Positions 41,451 through 49,538 of a stretch of DNA of 64,000 nucleotides are shown here, in pieces (within the stretch, counting starts at the first letter, position 1; each line of letters starts with the position of its first letter). The position numbers and the translations under genes are program-made. The notes under the pieces are model-generated. The model was not told the origin of the DNA and ran no database searches. It saw nothing but the letters and a program-made list of their open reading frames with translations. This DNA is from Kibdelosporangium sp. MJ126-NF4 (GTDB taxonomy: Bacteria; Actinomycetota; Actinomycetes; Mycobacteriales; Pseudonocardiaceae). The stretch spans positions 1,409,707 through 1,473,706 of the forward strand of contig NZ_CDME01000008.1 in NCBI RefSeq assembly GCF_000826545.1. Reading direction: 5' to 3'.

Positions 41451-42647
41451 CTACCCGGCTGATCCCGATGCCAACTCCGGCTCGAACGGGACGGGATCGA
41501 GGAAGTAGCGGTCAAGGATCAACGCGGCCGGGGCCGTGGTGGGGGAGTGCGGTTGCAGACTCGGGAGTCTGATCCTGGCTGACAGGTCGGCGTCGGTGGC
41601 GCGGCGGACAGCGGGCAGGAAGCCGTCCCATTCGGTGGCGTTGCCGGTCAGTACGACGACCTCGGGATCGACGAGATCCGCGAGGACGGTGATCGCCTCG
41701 CCGACCCAGGTGGCACGCCGTCGTAGCAGCCGTCGCACGTCGGCGTCGCCGTCGCGTGCCCGGGTGAGCAGGGCGTCGTAGTTCTCGCCAGGGCCGACAA
41801 TGCCGTTGTTCCGTCCAAGTTCCAGTATGCCGAGGTTGCTGGTCAGCGCCTCGAAGCAGTTGCCGCGCCCGCAGGCGCACCGCGGGCCGCGGGCACCTGC
41901 CACCGGGAGGTGGGCGACGGTGCCAGCGCGATCGCGGGCGCCGTGGTGCAGCGCCCCTGCGATCACCATGGCCACGCCGATGGTGTTGCCCACGAAGAGG
42001 TTCAGGATGTCTTCGGCGTGGCCGCGCATGCCGTACCTGAGTTCGGCGAGGCTCGCGCCGCGAACGGCGTGGTCGTACTCGACTGGCAGGCCGAGCTTGT
42101 CGGCGATCGGCTCGCGGACGTCGACATCGTGCCAGGTGGTACCTGCTTGGGAGCGCAGGATTCCGGCGCGATGATCGACCTGGCCGCCGGTGGTGATCCC
42201 GACGCCGAGCACTCGGCGCTCGCCAAGGCCCGCTCGCAAGGCTTCGAGTTCGCCTATGGCCTGTGTCAGCACGTGCCGCCACTGTTCGGACCGGTGATCC
42301 ACGGTGTGAGCTGCGATGGTGTGCGCACGCAGATCGACCGCGGCCACCATGGTCCGCTGTAGACCGATGTGGGCCGCGAGGACCGCGCGCGTCGCGGGGT
42401 GGAGGTCGAGCGGCACACGTGGGCGGCCTGTCGCTCGATCGGTGTCCTCGCCGACAGCCTCGTGGATCACTCCCGCCGAGACGAGGCTGGCGGTGAGCTT
42501 GGTGGTGGTCCCAGATGAGATGCCGGTCAGGCGCGTGAGTTCGGCGCGCGGGACCGGCCCGTGGTCCCGGATGGCGCGCAGGATGGCGCCGAGGTTGTGC
42601 CAACGCATCGCGGCCAGGTTCACCGTCTGTGGTTTGTGCTCGTCCAT
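41451..42647 (-). CDS. ROK-family transcriptional repressor
   Basis: 398 residues from ATG 42647; open further upstream. N-terminal winged helix: 'NLAAMRWHNLGAILRAIRDHGPVPRAELTRLTGISSGTTTKLTASLV'. ROK sugar-kinase-like domain: 'VLGVGITTGGQVDH', the zinc element PRCACGRGNCFEALTS and 'EVVVLTGNATEW'. ROK regulators bind sugars or sugar phosphates and repress their catabolic genes. It is divergent from the dehydratase at 42745 and has a clear promoter between, so it likely controls this sugar-acid locus together with the GntR protein. Confidence 0.9.
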   Translation of the reverse strand: MDEHKPQTVNLAAMRWHNLGAILRAIRDHGPVPRAELTRLTGISSGTTTKLTASLVSAGVIHEAVGEDTDRATGRPRVPLDLHPATRAVLAAHIGLQRTMVAAVDLRAHTIAAHTVDHRSEQWRHVLTQAIGELEALRAGLGERRVLGVGITTGGQVDHRAGILRSQAGTTWHDVDVREPIADKLGLPVEYDHAVRGASLAELRYGMRGHAEDILNLFVGNTIGVAMVIAGALHHGARDRAGTVAHLPVAGARGPRCACGRGNCFEALTSNLGILELGRNNGIVGPGENYDALLTRARDGDADVRRLLRRRATWVGEAITVLADLVDPEVVVLTGNATEWDGFLPAVRRATDADLSARIRLPSLQPHSPTTAPAALILDRYFLDPVPFEPELASGSAG

Positions 42648-42686
42648 CGGGCACGAACCTACGCGAACACCGGAGGCTTGTCGCAC

Positions 42687-42714
42687 TTGACGGCTCGGTC
42701 GGAGCACCTTATCT
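42687..42714 (+). promoter_or_regulatory. sigma-70-like promoter before the dehydratase-SDR operon
   Basis: TTGACG (42687-42692) and TTATCT (42709-42714) are spaced by 16 nt, predicting a start of transcription near 42721. AAGGAG (42729-42734) follows, 10 nt before the GTG at 42745. The region is divergent from the ROK gene, so a ROK operator probably overlaps. Confidence 0.6.
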
Positions 42715-42744
42715 TCGACTCAAAGAAAAAGGAGTGGATGTCGG

Positions 42745-43857
42745 GTGACGAGTCTGCGGATCGCGGATGTGCGGTTGTCGTCGGTCACGGTCTCGCCCCG
42801 CACGACGTGGGATTTCATCGAGATCCGCACCGACGACGGCTCGGTCGGTGTCGGCGAGTGGTCGGATGCCGGGCCGGTCGAGCTCGCCCGGCCACTGGCC
42901 GAACGGTTTCGAAGCCGGTGGATCAACCAGCCTGCCGAGCCGGTCCACCACGAGGTCACGCGCCTTCTCGATGCCACCGCCCGCGACACCTCCCGGTCTG
43001 CCTCGGCCCGACGGCTGATGCTGACGGTGCTCGGCGGCTTCGACGCGGCGTTGTGCGATGTGCTCGCACGCGCCGAAGGACGATCGATGGCCGTGTCGCT
43101 CGGCGTGCCCGCCAACGCGGGCGGCATCGCGTGCTACGCGAACATCAATCGGGCCGTGACCACACGTACCGAGGCGGAGTGTCGACGGGTCGCCGCCGAC
43201 GCGGTGGCCGCCGGGTTCACCGCCGTCAAGTTCGCCCCGTTCGATCTCCTGGTCGGATCACGCCGGATCACCGCGGGTCTGCGGCTGGCCGAGGCTGTGC
43301 GCGATGCGGTCGGCCCGTCGGTCGCACTGATGCTTGACCTGCACGGCAAGCTGGACGTTGCCGAGATCCTCGCGGTGGCGGGGCCGCTGCTGGATCTCCG
43401 GCCGCGGTGGCTGGAGGACGTGGCCGACCCGCACGACACCAAAGCACTGGCCACGATCCGTTCGGAGTTGGGTGTCCCGCTGGCCGGTGGTGAGTTCGCC
43501 GCCACCGAGACCGACCTCGCCCCGGCGCTCGACGCGGGACTGCTGGACGTGGTGATGCCGGACGTGAAGCATGCCGGTGGACCTCGGCGGGCATTGGAGT
43601 TGGGCCGTTCGTTCGCGGCACGGGGCGTGGAGGTGTCGCTGCACTCGCCGTCCGGACCGGTGGCTCAACGGCACAGCGCGCTCGTGTCGGCGGGTATCCC
43701 CGGGACGGAGTTGCTGGAGTATGCCTTCGGTGAGGATCCCGGACGAGCGAACCTGATCCTGCCACCGGAACCATTGGCCAACGGATGGCTGGCGCGAGAC
43801 TTCACCGGCGCGGGCATCGGAGTCGACCTGGCGAGCGCACTGGTGAGGAACGGATGA
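42745..43857 (+). CDS. mandelate racemase/enolase-superfamily sugar-acid dehydratase
   Basis: 370 residues from GTG 42745. N-terminal capping domain, then 'LGVPANAGGIACYANINR' and the barrel with 'GFTAVKFAPFD' (Lys), metal ligands in 'ALMLDLHGKLD', 'RWLEDVADP' and 'LAGGEFAATE', and 'VSLHSPSGPVAQ' (His). This is the mandelate-racemase subgroup that dehydrates sugar acids (galactonate/gluconate/fuconate type) to 2-keto-3-deoxy acids. Substrate cannot be fixed from sequence. It overlaps the SDR gene by 4 nt. Confidence 0.87.
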   Translation: MTSLRIADVRLSSVTVSPRTTWDFIEIRTDDGSVGVGEWSDAGPVELARPLAERFRSRWINQPAEPVHHEVTRLLDATARDTSRSASARRLMLTVLGGFDAALCDVLARAEGRSMAVSLGVPANAGGIACYANINRAVTTRTEAECRRVAADAVAAGFTAVKFAPFDLLVGSRRITAGLRLAEAVRDAVGPSVALMLDLHGKLDVAEILAVAGPLLDLRPRWLEDVADPHDTKALATIRSELGVPLAGGEFAATETDLAPALDAGLLDVVMPDVKHAGGPRRALELGRSFAARGVEVSLHSPSGPVAQRHSALVSAGIPGTELLEYAFGEDPGRANLILPPEPLANGWLARDFTGAGIGVDLASALVRNG

Positions 43858-44603
43858 CGCGACACGAACCGACGGATCCCGGTGTGGCGATCGTCGTGGG
43901 AGCCGCACGGGGAATCGGCGCCGCTGTGGTGTGGGAGTTGGCGGCGCGTGGCCGCTCCATTGTGGGCGTCGACGTGCTCCCCGACGTGGTAGGCACCGTT
44001 GCCGACGCCACCAGCGACGGCACGGCGTTGGTGGGCGACGCGACGGACGACGCCGTCGTGACCGCGGCGCTGGACGCGGCGGATCAGCTGCCCGGTCGGC
44101 TGGACTGCTTGGTGTATCTGGCTTTCCGGCAAGAGAACGTGCCGTTGACGCAAATGTCCGATGAGGACTGGGACCGTGCGCACGCGGTGACTGTGCGGGC
44201 GGCTTGGCGGTGGTCGACCGCGTTCGCGAGTAGGATCTCCGGCCCCGGGTCGATCGTGCTGGTCGCCTCGGTGCATGCCTTCCGGGCGTTTCCCGGATTC
44301 GCCGCGTACGGCGCGACGAAGGCGGCGCAGGTGTCGCTCGCGCGGTCGTTGGCCGTGGAGCTGGGAGCCGAGAAGATCCGGACCAACGTCGTCGCACCCG
44401 GGCTGATCGCGGTCGAACGCAACCAGCACCGCTGGAACGACGAGGAAGCCGCGCAGGCGGCTGCGCGGCTCAACCCGTTGGGGCGCCTCGGTCAACCAGA
44501 GGACGTCGCCCGTGTGGTCGCGTTTCTGGCCAGTTCGGACGCCGATTTCGTCAACGGCGCCTGCGTGACGGTGGACGGCGGCCGTAGCGCGGGCGGTTGG
44601 TGA
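43854..44603 (+). CDS. short-chain dehydrogenase/reductase
   Basis: 249 residues from ATG 43854 (ATGA overlap with the dehydratase stop). SDR motifs: 'VVGAARGIGAAVVWELAARG' (TGxxxGxG variant), catalytic 'SIVLVASVHAFRAFPGFAAYGATKAAQVSL' with Ser-Tyr-Lys, and 'NVVAPGLIAVERN'. The position predicts oxidation of the parent sugar to the lactone, which the SMP-30 protein would open. Alternatively it may act on a deoxy-keto acid. Confidence 0.88.
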   Translation: MTRHEPTDPGVAIVVGAARGIGAAVVWELAARGRSIVGVDVLPDVVGTVADATSDGTALVGDATDDAVVTAALDAADQLPGRLDCLVYLAFRQENVPLTQMSDEDWDRAHAVTVRAAWRWSTAFASRISGPGSIVLVASVHAFRAFPGFAAYGATKAAQVSLARSLAVELGAEKIRTNVVAPGLIAVERNQHRWNDEEAAQAAARLNPLGRLGQPEDVARVVAFLASSDADFVNGACVTVDGGRSAGGW

Positions 44604-44609
44604 GGATGG

Positions 44610-45311
44610 CTACGGCTCGGCTGGTGGTCGGCGCAACGCGTCGGCCAGGCGTGCGATGTGCTCGCGTGCTCGTGTCTCGGCCAGGTCCGCGTCGCCGGTC
44701 TTGATGGCGTCCAGGATCCGGCGGTGGTCCGCGACGGCCTTGTCGGGGCCCGCGCTCACCGTCGTGGTCACCATCGCGAGCCGTACCTGGGCTTGGATCT
44801 CCTCGAGCATCCGCAGTACGTGCCGGTTGCCGCTGGCTTCCCGGATGGTCGCGTGGAAGGTCATGTCCAGTTCGGTGTGCTCGGAGACGTTGTCCAGCGC
44901 GACAGCCTGCTCGTGCTGGCGCACGACCCGTTCGAGGTCGGCGACGAGCCCAGGCCGGGCACGCACGACGGCGAGCCGGGTCGCGACGCCCTCCAACGCC
45001 TCGCGGGCCGCGTACAGCTCCGCGAGGTCGTCCTGCTCGATCCGGGAGACGATCACGCCTCGACGTGGCTCCTCCACCGCGAGCCGGTCCCTGGTCAGCC
45101 GCAGTACCGCTTCACGCACCGGGCTGCGGCTCACCGCGAGCCGTTGGGCCAGTGCAGGCACGCTCAGCTTCGCGCCTGGTGGCAGCGCGCCGGAGAAGAT
45201 CGCGTTGCGCAGCGACTCGTAGACCGCGTCGGTGACCCGGTCCGAGGTGGCGATCGGGGCAAGGTCGCCGACCTCGGCGCCTTTGCCGAACGATGGCCGT
45301 CCGAGGTTCAT
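44610..45311 (-). CDS. GntR/FadR-type (FCD) transcriptional regulator
   Basis: 233 residues from ATG 45311, overlapping the SMP-30 stop by 4 nt. HTH: 'VTDAVYESLRNAIFSGALPPGAKLSVPALAQRLAVSRSPVREAVLRLTRDRLAV'. FCD ligand domain: 'AREALEGVATRLAV', 'LDMTFHATIREASGNRHVLRMLEEI' and 'VADHRRILDAIKTGDADLAETRAREHI', with the Asp/His metal-binding pattern. It is the last gene of the five-gene catabolic operon and is probably its repressor, binding TACAT/ATGTA-containing sites at 49376-49442. Confidence 0.92.
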   Translation of the reverse strand: MNLGRPSFGKGAEVGDLAPIATSDRVTDAVYESLRNAIFSGALPPGAKLSVPALAQRLAVSRSPVREAVLRLTRDRLAVEEPRRGVIVSRIEQDDLAELYAAREALEGVATRLAVVRARPGLVADLERVVRQHEQAVALDNVSEHTELDMTFHATIREASGNRHVLRMLEEIQAQVRLAMVTTTVSAGPDKAVADHRRILDAIKTGDADLAETRAREHIARLADALRRPPAEP

Positions 45312-46186
45312 CGGGTCACGTCCGGCCGGTAGGAGAGTGCTGCGGGCCCGCTCACTCCGGCGTCCACGGCGAACACACCGCCCGCGCCCTCGTCGGGGCT
45401 GCTGACTCCCTGCAGTGTGCTGGCGGTGGTGATGAACAAGGTCCGCCCGTCCGCGCCACCGAAGGCGCAACTCGTCGTCCAGGCAACGGGAACGGTGACG
45501 ACAGTGTCGAGCACACCCGCCGGTGTGTAGCGGTGGATCCTGCCCGCTCGTACCATTGCCACCCACACACATCCCTCGTCGTCCAGCGCCAGCCCGTCCG
45601 GCCGACCGGTCCCTTCCGGGATTCTGACGAACGGGCGCCGGGAAGTCACCGACTGGTCGGGCGAGTCGAGCGCGCACACGTCGATCCGCATCGTCGGCGT
45701 GTCGATGAAGTAGCAGCACGTGCCGTCCGGTGTGAAGGCGATGCCGTTGGAGATGGTGAGTCCGGTCAACCGTGGCGACGCGACCCCGTCGGTTCCCAGC
45801 CGGTAGAGGGTGCCCGCGCCGGGGCGGCGGTCCAGTGCCATGCTGCCGGACCAGAACGCGCCGTCCGGAGCGCAGGCGCCGTCGTTCATCCGCATCCCGT
45901 CACCGGCGACAGCCGCCAAGGGCACGATCGACCCGTCGGGACGCAGCCAGTCGAAGCCCGTGCCGGTGGCGGCCACGTAGCCCCCGTCGGCATGGGGGAC
46001 GACGCCTCCGATCGGCGTGCCCAGCCCGCGCGTGGTGTTGTCGCCGGACAAGGGGTCGTAGCGGTGGAACAGTCCTTGGTGGATGTCGACCCACAACAGC
46101 CTGCCGTCCCGGTTGTCCCACGCCGGTCCTTCACCGAGCTCCGCCTGGACATCGATCGCGAGTTCGGCGGTCAATGTGCGGGTCAT
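45308..46186 (-). CDS. SMP-30/gluconolactonase family lactonase
   Basis: 292 residues. Propeller signatures: 'AELGEGPAWDNRDGRLLWVDIHQG' (Glu metal ligand), 'RMNDGACAPDGAFWSGSMALD' (Asn/Asp ligands), 'ISNGIAFTPDGTCCYFIDTPT' and 'GRPDGLALDDEGCVWVAM'. Ca/Zn/Mn-dependent members open sugar lactones made by NAD-dependent sugar dehydrogenases. Coupled by 4-nt overlaps to the aldolase before it and GntR after it. Confidence 0.92.
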   Translation of the reverse strand: MTRTLTAELAIDVQAELGEGPAWDNRDGRLLWVDIHQGLFHRYDPLSGDNTTRGLGTPIGGVVPHADGGYVAATGTGFDWLRPDGSIVPLAAVAGDGMRMNDGACAPDGAFWSGSMALDRRPGAGTLYRLGTDGVASPRLTGLTISNGIAFTPDGTCCYFIDTPTMRIDVCALDSPDQSVTSRRPFVRIPEGTGRPDGLALDDEGCVWVAMVRAGRIHRYTPAGVLDTVVTVPVAWTTSCAFGGADGRTLFITTASTLQGVSSPDEGAGGVFAVDAGVSGPAALSYRPDVTR

Positions 46187-46791
46187 CCTCGTATCTCCTC
46201 CAGGTAACGGCGAGCGGCCCGGGTCACTGCGGGCCAGTCGCGCTCACGCACCGCGCGTTGGTCCAGCAGACCGATGCCCACGCCCAGCGCGTGGCATCCG
46301 GCGGCCAGACACGCACGGCCGAGTTCAGCGGTCAGCCCGCCGCAGGCCAGCAGCGGGATGTTGTCCAGTGGTTCACGGACCGCCCGCAGGTACGCCGGTC
46401 CCACCGTGTGGACCGGGAAGACCTTCACCACGTCGGCGCCGTAGTTCCAGGCCTGCTCGATCTCGGTGGGGGTGAACGCACCGGGTATGGACAGCAGGCC
46501 GTGGTTCTTGGTCGCTGTGATCAGTTCCGCGTCGGTGTGCGGGGAGAGCACGAACCGCGCGCCGAGCTCGGCGACCGCGCGCACGTGCCGGACCGTTCGC
46601 ACTGTTCCGGCGCCGACCATGTACTGGGGATGCGTGGAGATCAGTCGCGCGAGTGAGGTCAACGCGTTCGGACTGTTCAACGTCACCTCGACCGCGCCCA
46701 CCCCGGCTTCCCGCAGGGCGTCTGTCGCGGACAGGACGTCGTCGGGATCCAGTCCGCGCAGGATGACCACGACACTGGGCAGCGTGGTCAT
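46183..46791 (-). CDS. 2-keto-3-deoxy sugar-acid (KDPG/KDPGal-type) aldolase
   Basis: 202 residues from ATG 46791. 'VVVILRGLDPDDVLSATDALREAGVGAVEVTLNSPNAL' has the Glu of the active site and 'LNSP', the form seen in the galactonate enzyme DgoA rather than 'LRT' of Eda; 'GAGTVRTVRHVRAV' and the Schiff-base lysine in 'GADVVKVFPVH' follow. It would split the 2-keto-3-deoxy acid to pyruvate and an aldehyde, matching the adjacent aldehyde dehydrogenase. No sugar-acid kinase is encoded here, so it may use an unphosphorylated substrate. Confidence 0.88.
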   Translation of the reverse strand: MTTLPSVVVILRGLDPDDVLSATDALREAGVGAVEVTLNSPNALTSLARLISTHPQYMVGAGTVRTVRHVRAVAELGARFVLSPHTDAELITATKNHGLLSIPGAFTPTEIEQAWNYGADVVKVFPVHTVGPAYLRAVREPLDNIPLLACGGLTAELGRACLAAGCHALGVGIGLLDQRAVRERDWPAVTRAARRYLEEIRG

Positions 46792-48230
46792 CGCTGTGCC
46801 ACCGCGATCACCTGTGGCGTCAGGAAGGCGTCGAGGCCCTGCTGACCGCCCTCGCAGCCGAGGCCACTGGATTTCAGGCCGCCGAACGGGATCTGCGGGG
46901 TGTTCGGGGTGGCGGTGTTGACGCCGACGATGCCGACGTCGAGCGCCTCGGCCACGCCACACGCCCGGTCGACGTCGGTCCCGACGACGTACCCGGCCAG
47001 TCCCATCGACGACCGGCGGCTCCAGTCGACCACGTCGGCGACATTGTCGTACGGCATGACCGCGAGCACCGGCGCGAACGACTCCTCGGTCACGACCGCG
47101 GCGTCGAGCGGAGGGGCGATCGCGATGACCGGCGCGGTGAACTGCCCCCGATCCGGTACGGCGGCGGTGCTGCGATGCACAGTCGCGCCCCGTGCCCTGG
47201 CGTCCTCGGCCAACGACTTGACCCGGTAGCGGTCGGTGGGCAGTGCCAGTGGGCCGAGTGTGGTCGAGGAGTCGAGCGGATCACCCAGGACCAGGCCGTC
47301 CGCGTCGGCCACCAGGCCCGCTGCCACGTCGTCCAGCATCGAACGCGGCACCCACGCGGTGTTCGCGGCGATGCAGGACTGCCCGTTGTTGCGGTACTTC
47401 GCGGCCGAGATCAGCTCGACGGCCAGCCGCGGGTCGGCGTCGTCCATGACCACGACGGGCGCGTTGCCGCCCAACTCCAGCACACAGCGGGTGAAACTCG
47501 GCATGGCCTGATCGGCGACCAGCAGCCCGACTCGGGTGGATCCGGTGAAGCTGATGCCCCTGACACGCGGATCCGCCAGCCAGACGCCGGTAATAGTGGC
47601 GCCGTCGCCGAGCATCGTGCACAGCACACCGGGCGGCACCTGCGCCTCGACCAAGCGCGCCAGCGCCAAGCTCGCCCCGGCGGCCACTTCGGACGGTTTG
47701 AACAGCACGGTGCACCCGGCAGCCAAGGCTGCGGCGATCTTGCGTGCGGGGATGGACAGCGGGAAGTTCCACGGTGTGCTCACCACGACCACACCGAGTG
47801 CGCGCATGTGGACCCGGTGCCGGTGTCCGGGAGCCACGCGCAGGTCCTGATCGGTCCGGGCCCGGACCGCGGTGGCGAACCAGTCGAAGAAGGCGGCCGA
47901 CATTCCCACCTCGGCCCTGGCCTCGGCGAGGCGTTTGCCGGTCTCCATGGACGTGATCTCGGCGAGTTCGGCGGCCGTTTCAGGTTTACGCAGCTCGGCG
48001 GCGATGCTCGTCAGTATGGTCGCGCGTTCGGTTCCGGTCATGGCCGCCCAGGCGGGCAGCGCCGCCGCGCTCACGTCTGCCGCGGCCGCGGCATCCCGCG
48101 CGCCACCGCCGACGTACGTCGCCAGAACGGTTTCCGTGGCGGGGGCGCTCACGTGGACAACCCAAGGCTCGACGGGGGCGGGATGCCCGGGAACGCGGAC
48201 GGCGGACTCCCGGTGGGCTACCTGCGTCAT
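46788..48230 (-). CDS. NAD(P)-dependent aldehyde dehydrogenase
   Basis: 480 residues. 'VVVSTPWNFPLSIPARKIAAALAAGCTVLFKPSEVA' (cofactor binding), 'GISFTGSTRVG', 'CVLELGGNAPVVVMDDAD' (Glu) and 'RNNGQSCIAANTAWV' (catalytic Cys) are present. It resembles succinate-/ketoglutarate-semialdehyde dehydrogenases. In this operon it should oxidise the aldehyde released by the aldolase (for example glyceraldehyde, lactaldehyde or glycolaldehyde). Overlaps both neighbours by 4 nt. Confidence 0.93.
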   Translation of the reverse strand: MTQVAHRESAVRVPGHPAPVEPWVVHVSAPATETVLATYVGGGARDAAAAADVSAAALPAWAAMTGTERATILTSIAAELRKPETAAELAEITSMETGKRLAEARAEVGMSAAFFDWFATAVRARTDQDLRVAPGHRHRVHMRALGVVVVSTPWNFPLSIPARKIAAALAAGCTVLFKPSEVAAGASLALARLVEAQVPPGVLCTMLGDGATITGVWLADPRVRGISFTGSTRVGLLVADQAMPSFTRCVLELGGNAPVVVMDDADPRLAVELISAAKYRNNGQSCIAANTAWVPRSMLDDVAAGLVADADGLVLGDPLDSSTTLGPLALPTDRYRVKSLAEDARARGATVHRSTAAVPDRGQFTAPVIAIAPPLDAAVVTEESFAPVLAVMPYDNVADVVDWSRRSSMGLAGYVVGTDVDRACGVAEALDVGIVGVNTATPNTPQIPFGGLKSSGLGCEGGQQGLDAFLTPQVIAVAQR

Positions 48231-49357
48231 AGCACGACCTCCGACATCTCGACCAGTTTCTCCTCAACGAACTCGGCGCCGAGCCCGTTGCCGATCGGCA
48301 GGCGGATCCGCCCGTCCACCGGCTGGGGGGACTCGACCAACAACGGATCCCGCAACGGGTTCTCGCGCACGTCGTACTCCACAACGGACACCGCGGGCGA
48401 CATCGCGGCCAGCTGCAAAGTGGCGAGGAACGCCGCCGCGCCACCGTAGAGATGCGGCGCGACCTGTTTGCCCCGCGCCTCGGCCAACGCACAGATCGCC
48501 AACGCCTCGGTCAGGCCTCCGGTCTTGGACAGGTCCGGCTGCATGACGGCCACTGCGGGCGAGTCCACGTAGGCCCAGAAATCGTTGCGGCCGTACACGT
48601 TCTCCCCGGTCGCGATGCGCAGCCCAGTACGTTCGTACAGGTACTCCAGGTCGGCCAGCCGATCACCGCGGACCGGTTCCTCAATCCAGGACACCCCGTG
48701 CTCACGCAACATCGGCGCCGCGGCGACGGCCTGCTCGGGTGTCCACGCCTGGTTCGCGTCCGCGGACACCGTGGCATCCGGGCCGAGGACACGCCGCGCG
48801 GCAGCGAGGTTGCCGTCGTCGACATCCATGCCGAAACCGACTTTCACCTTGACCGCGCGGAAACCGCGATCCCGGCACCGCTGCGCGAGCTCACCGACAC
48901 CGGTGGGGCCGAGACTGCTGGCGTAGACGTCGATCTCGTCGCGCACCCGGCCTGCGCCCAACTCGGAGACCGAGCAGCCACGACGCTGGGCACGCAGGTC
49001 CCACAAGGCGACGTCGACCGCGCTCACGGCCTGGGCGATCGGCCCCGGCGCGCCCCACTGGCGGCCCAGCGGCCTCAGCGCGGCAAGCAGATCGGCCTGG
49101 ATCTCGGCGACCCGGTCCGAATCCCGCCCTTCCAGCAGGGGCAACACCCCTGTCCGGAGTGTCGCGACCCGTTCGTCGATCGCCCACGCCGGGAAGTTCA
49201 CCCAGCTCTCGCCGCGCCCCACCAGTCCGGCCGCGTCCACCAACTCGACCAGCACCATGCTCCGGTGCGTGAGCCGGGAGAACGACATCGCGGTCCCGTC
49301 GCGGACCTCGGCACGCAACACCCGCACCCGGTACTCGCCGATCTGGTTCTCGCCCAC
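48227..49357 (-). CDS. mandelate racemase/muconate lactonizing enzyme-family dehydratase, first gene of operon
   Basis: 376 residues from GTG 49357 (AGGTGGG upstream). 'GFRAVKVKVGFG' (KxK), metal ligands 'TVSADANQAW', 'SWIEEPVRG' and 'IATGENVYG', then 'AVMQPDLSKTGGLTEAL' (Asp) and 'QVAPHLYGG' (His) fit the mandelate racemase subgroup with Lys and His-Asp bases. Second such enzyme in the locus, differing from the 42745 product, so the locus may handle two epimeric sugar acids or a racemisation step. Confidence 0.9.
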   Translation of the reverse strand: MGENQIGEYRVRVLRAEVRDGTAMSFSRLTHRSMVLVELVDAAGLVGRGESWVNFPAWAIDERVATLRTGVLPLLEGRDSDRVAEIQADLLAALRPLGRQWGAPGPIAQAVSAVDVALWDLRAQRRGCSVSELGAGRVRDEIDVYASSLGPTGVGELAQRCRDRGFRAVKVKVGFGMDVDDGNLAAARRVLGPDATVSADANQAWTPEQAVAAAPMLREHGVSWIEEPVRGDRLADLEYLYERTGLRIATGENVYGRNDFWAYVDSPAVAVMQPDLSKTGGLTEALAICALAEARGKQVAPHLYGGAAAFLATLQLAAMSPAVSVVEYDVRENPLRDPLLVESPQPVDGRIRLPIGNGLGAEFVEEKLVEMSEVVL

Positions 49358-49375
49358 AGCCCACCTAGCTTAGAT

Positions 49376-49442
49376 CTACATGTAGGAACTTCGGGCACGG
49401 TTCAGAAGGTGACGACAATGTACCTCTCTTGACTTTTTACAT
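49376..49442. promoter_or_regulatory. operator/promoter region between the catabolic operon and the sugar transporter
   Basis: A perfect 10-bp palindrome CTACATGTAG (49376-49385) lies 19 nt before the dehydratase start. A second pair, ATGTA (49418-49422) and TACAT (49438-49442), flanks a TTGACT (49429-49434) facing the transporter. Repeated TACAT/ATGTA half-sites suit a FadR-type GntR dimer. Confidence 0.5.
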
Positions 49443-49538
49443 GCAACAAGCTGAGACTGTGTCCGCGGCTGTGATCGACATCCCATTCGGGCGCTCCGGT
49501 CGTGCAGGACAACGAAGCCCTCAGTACAAGGAGTCGCC

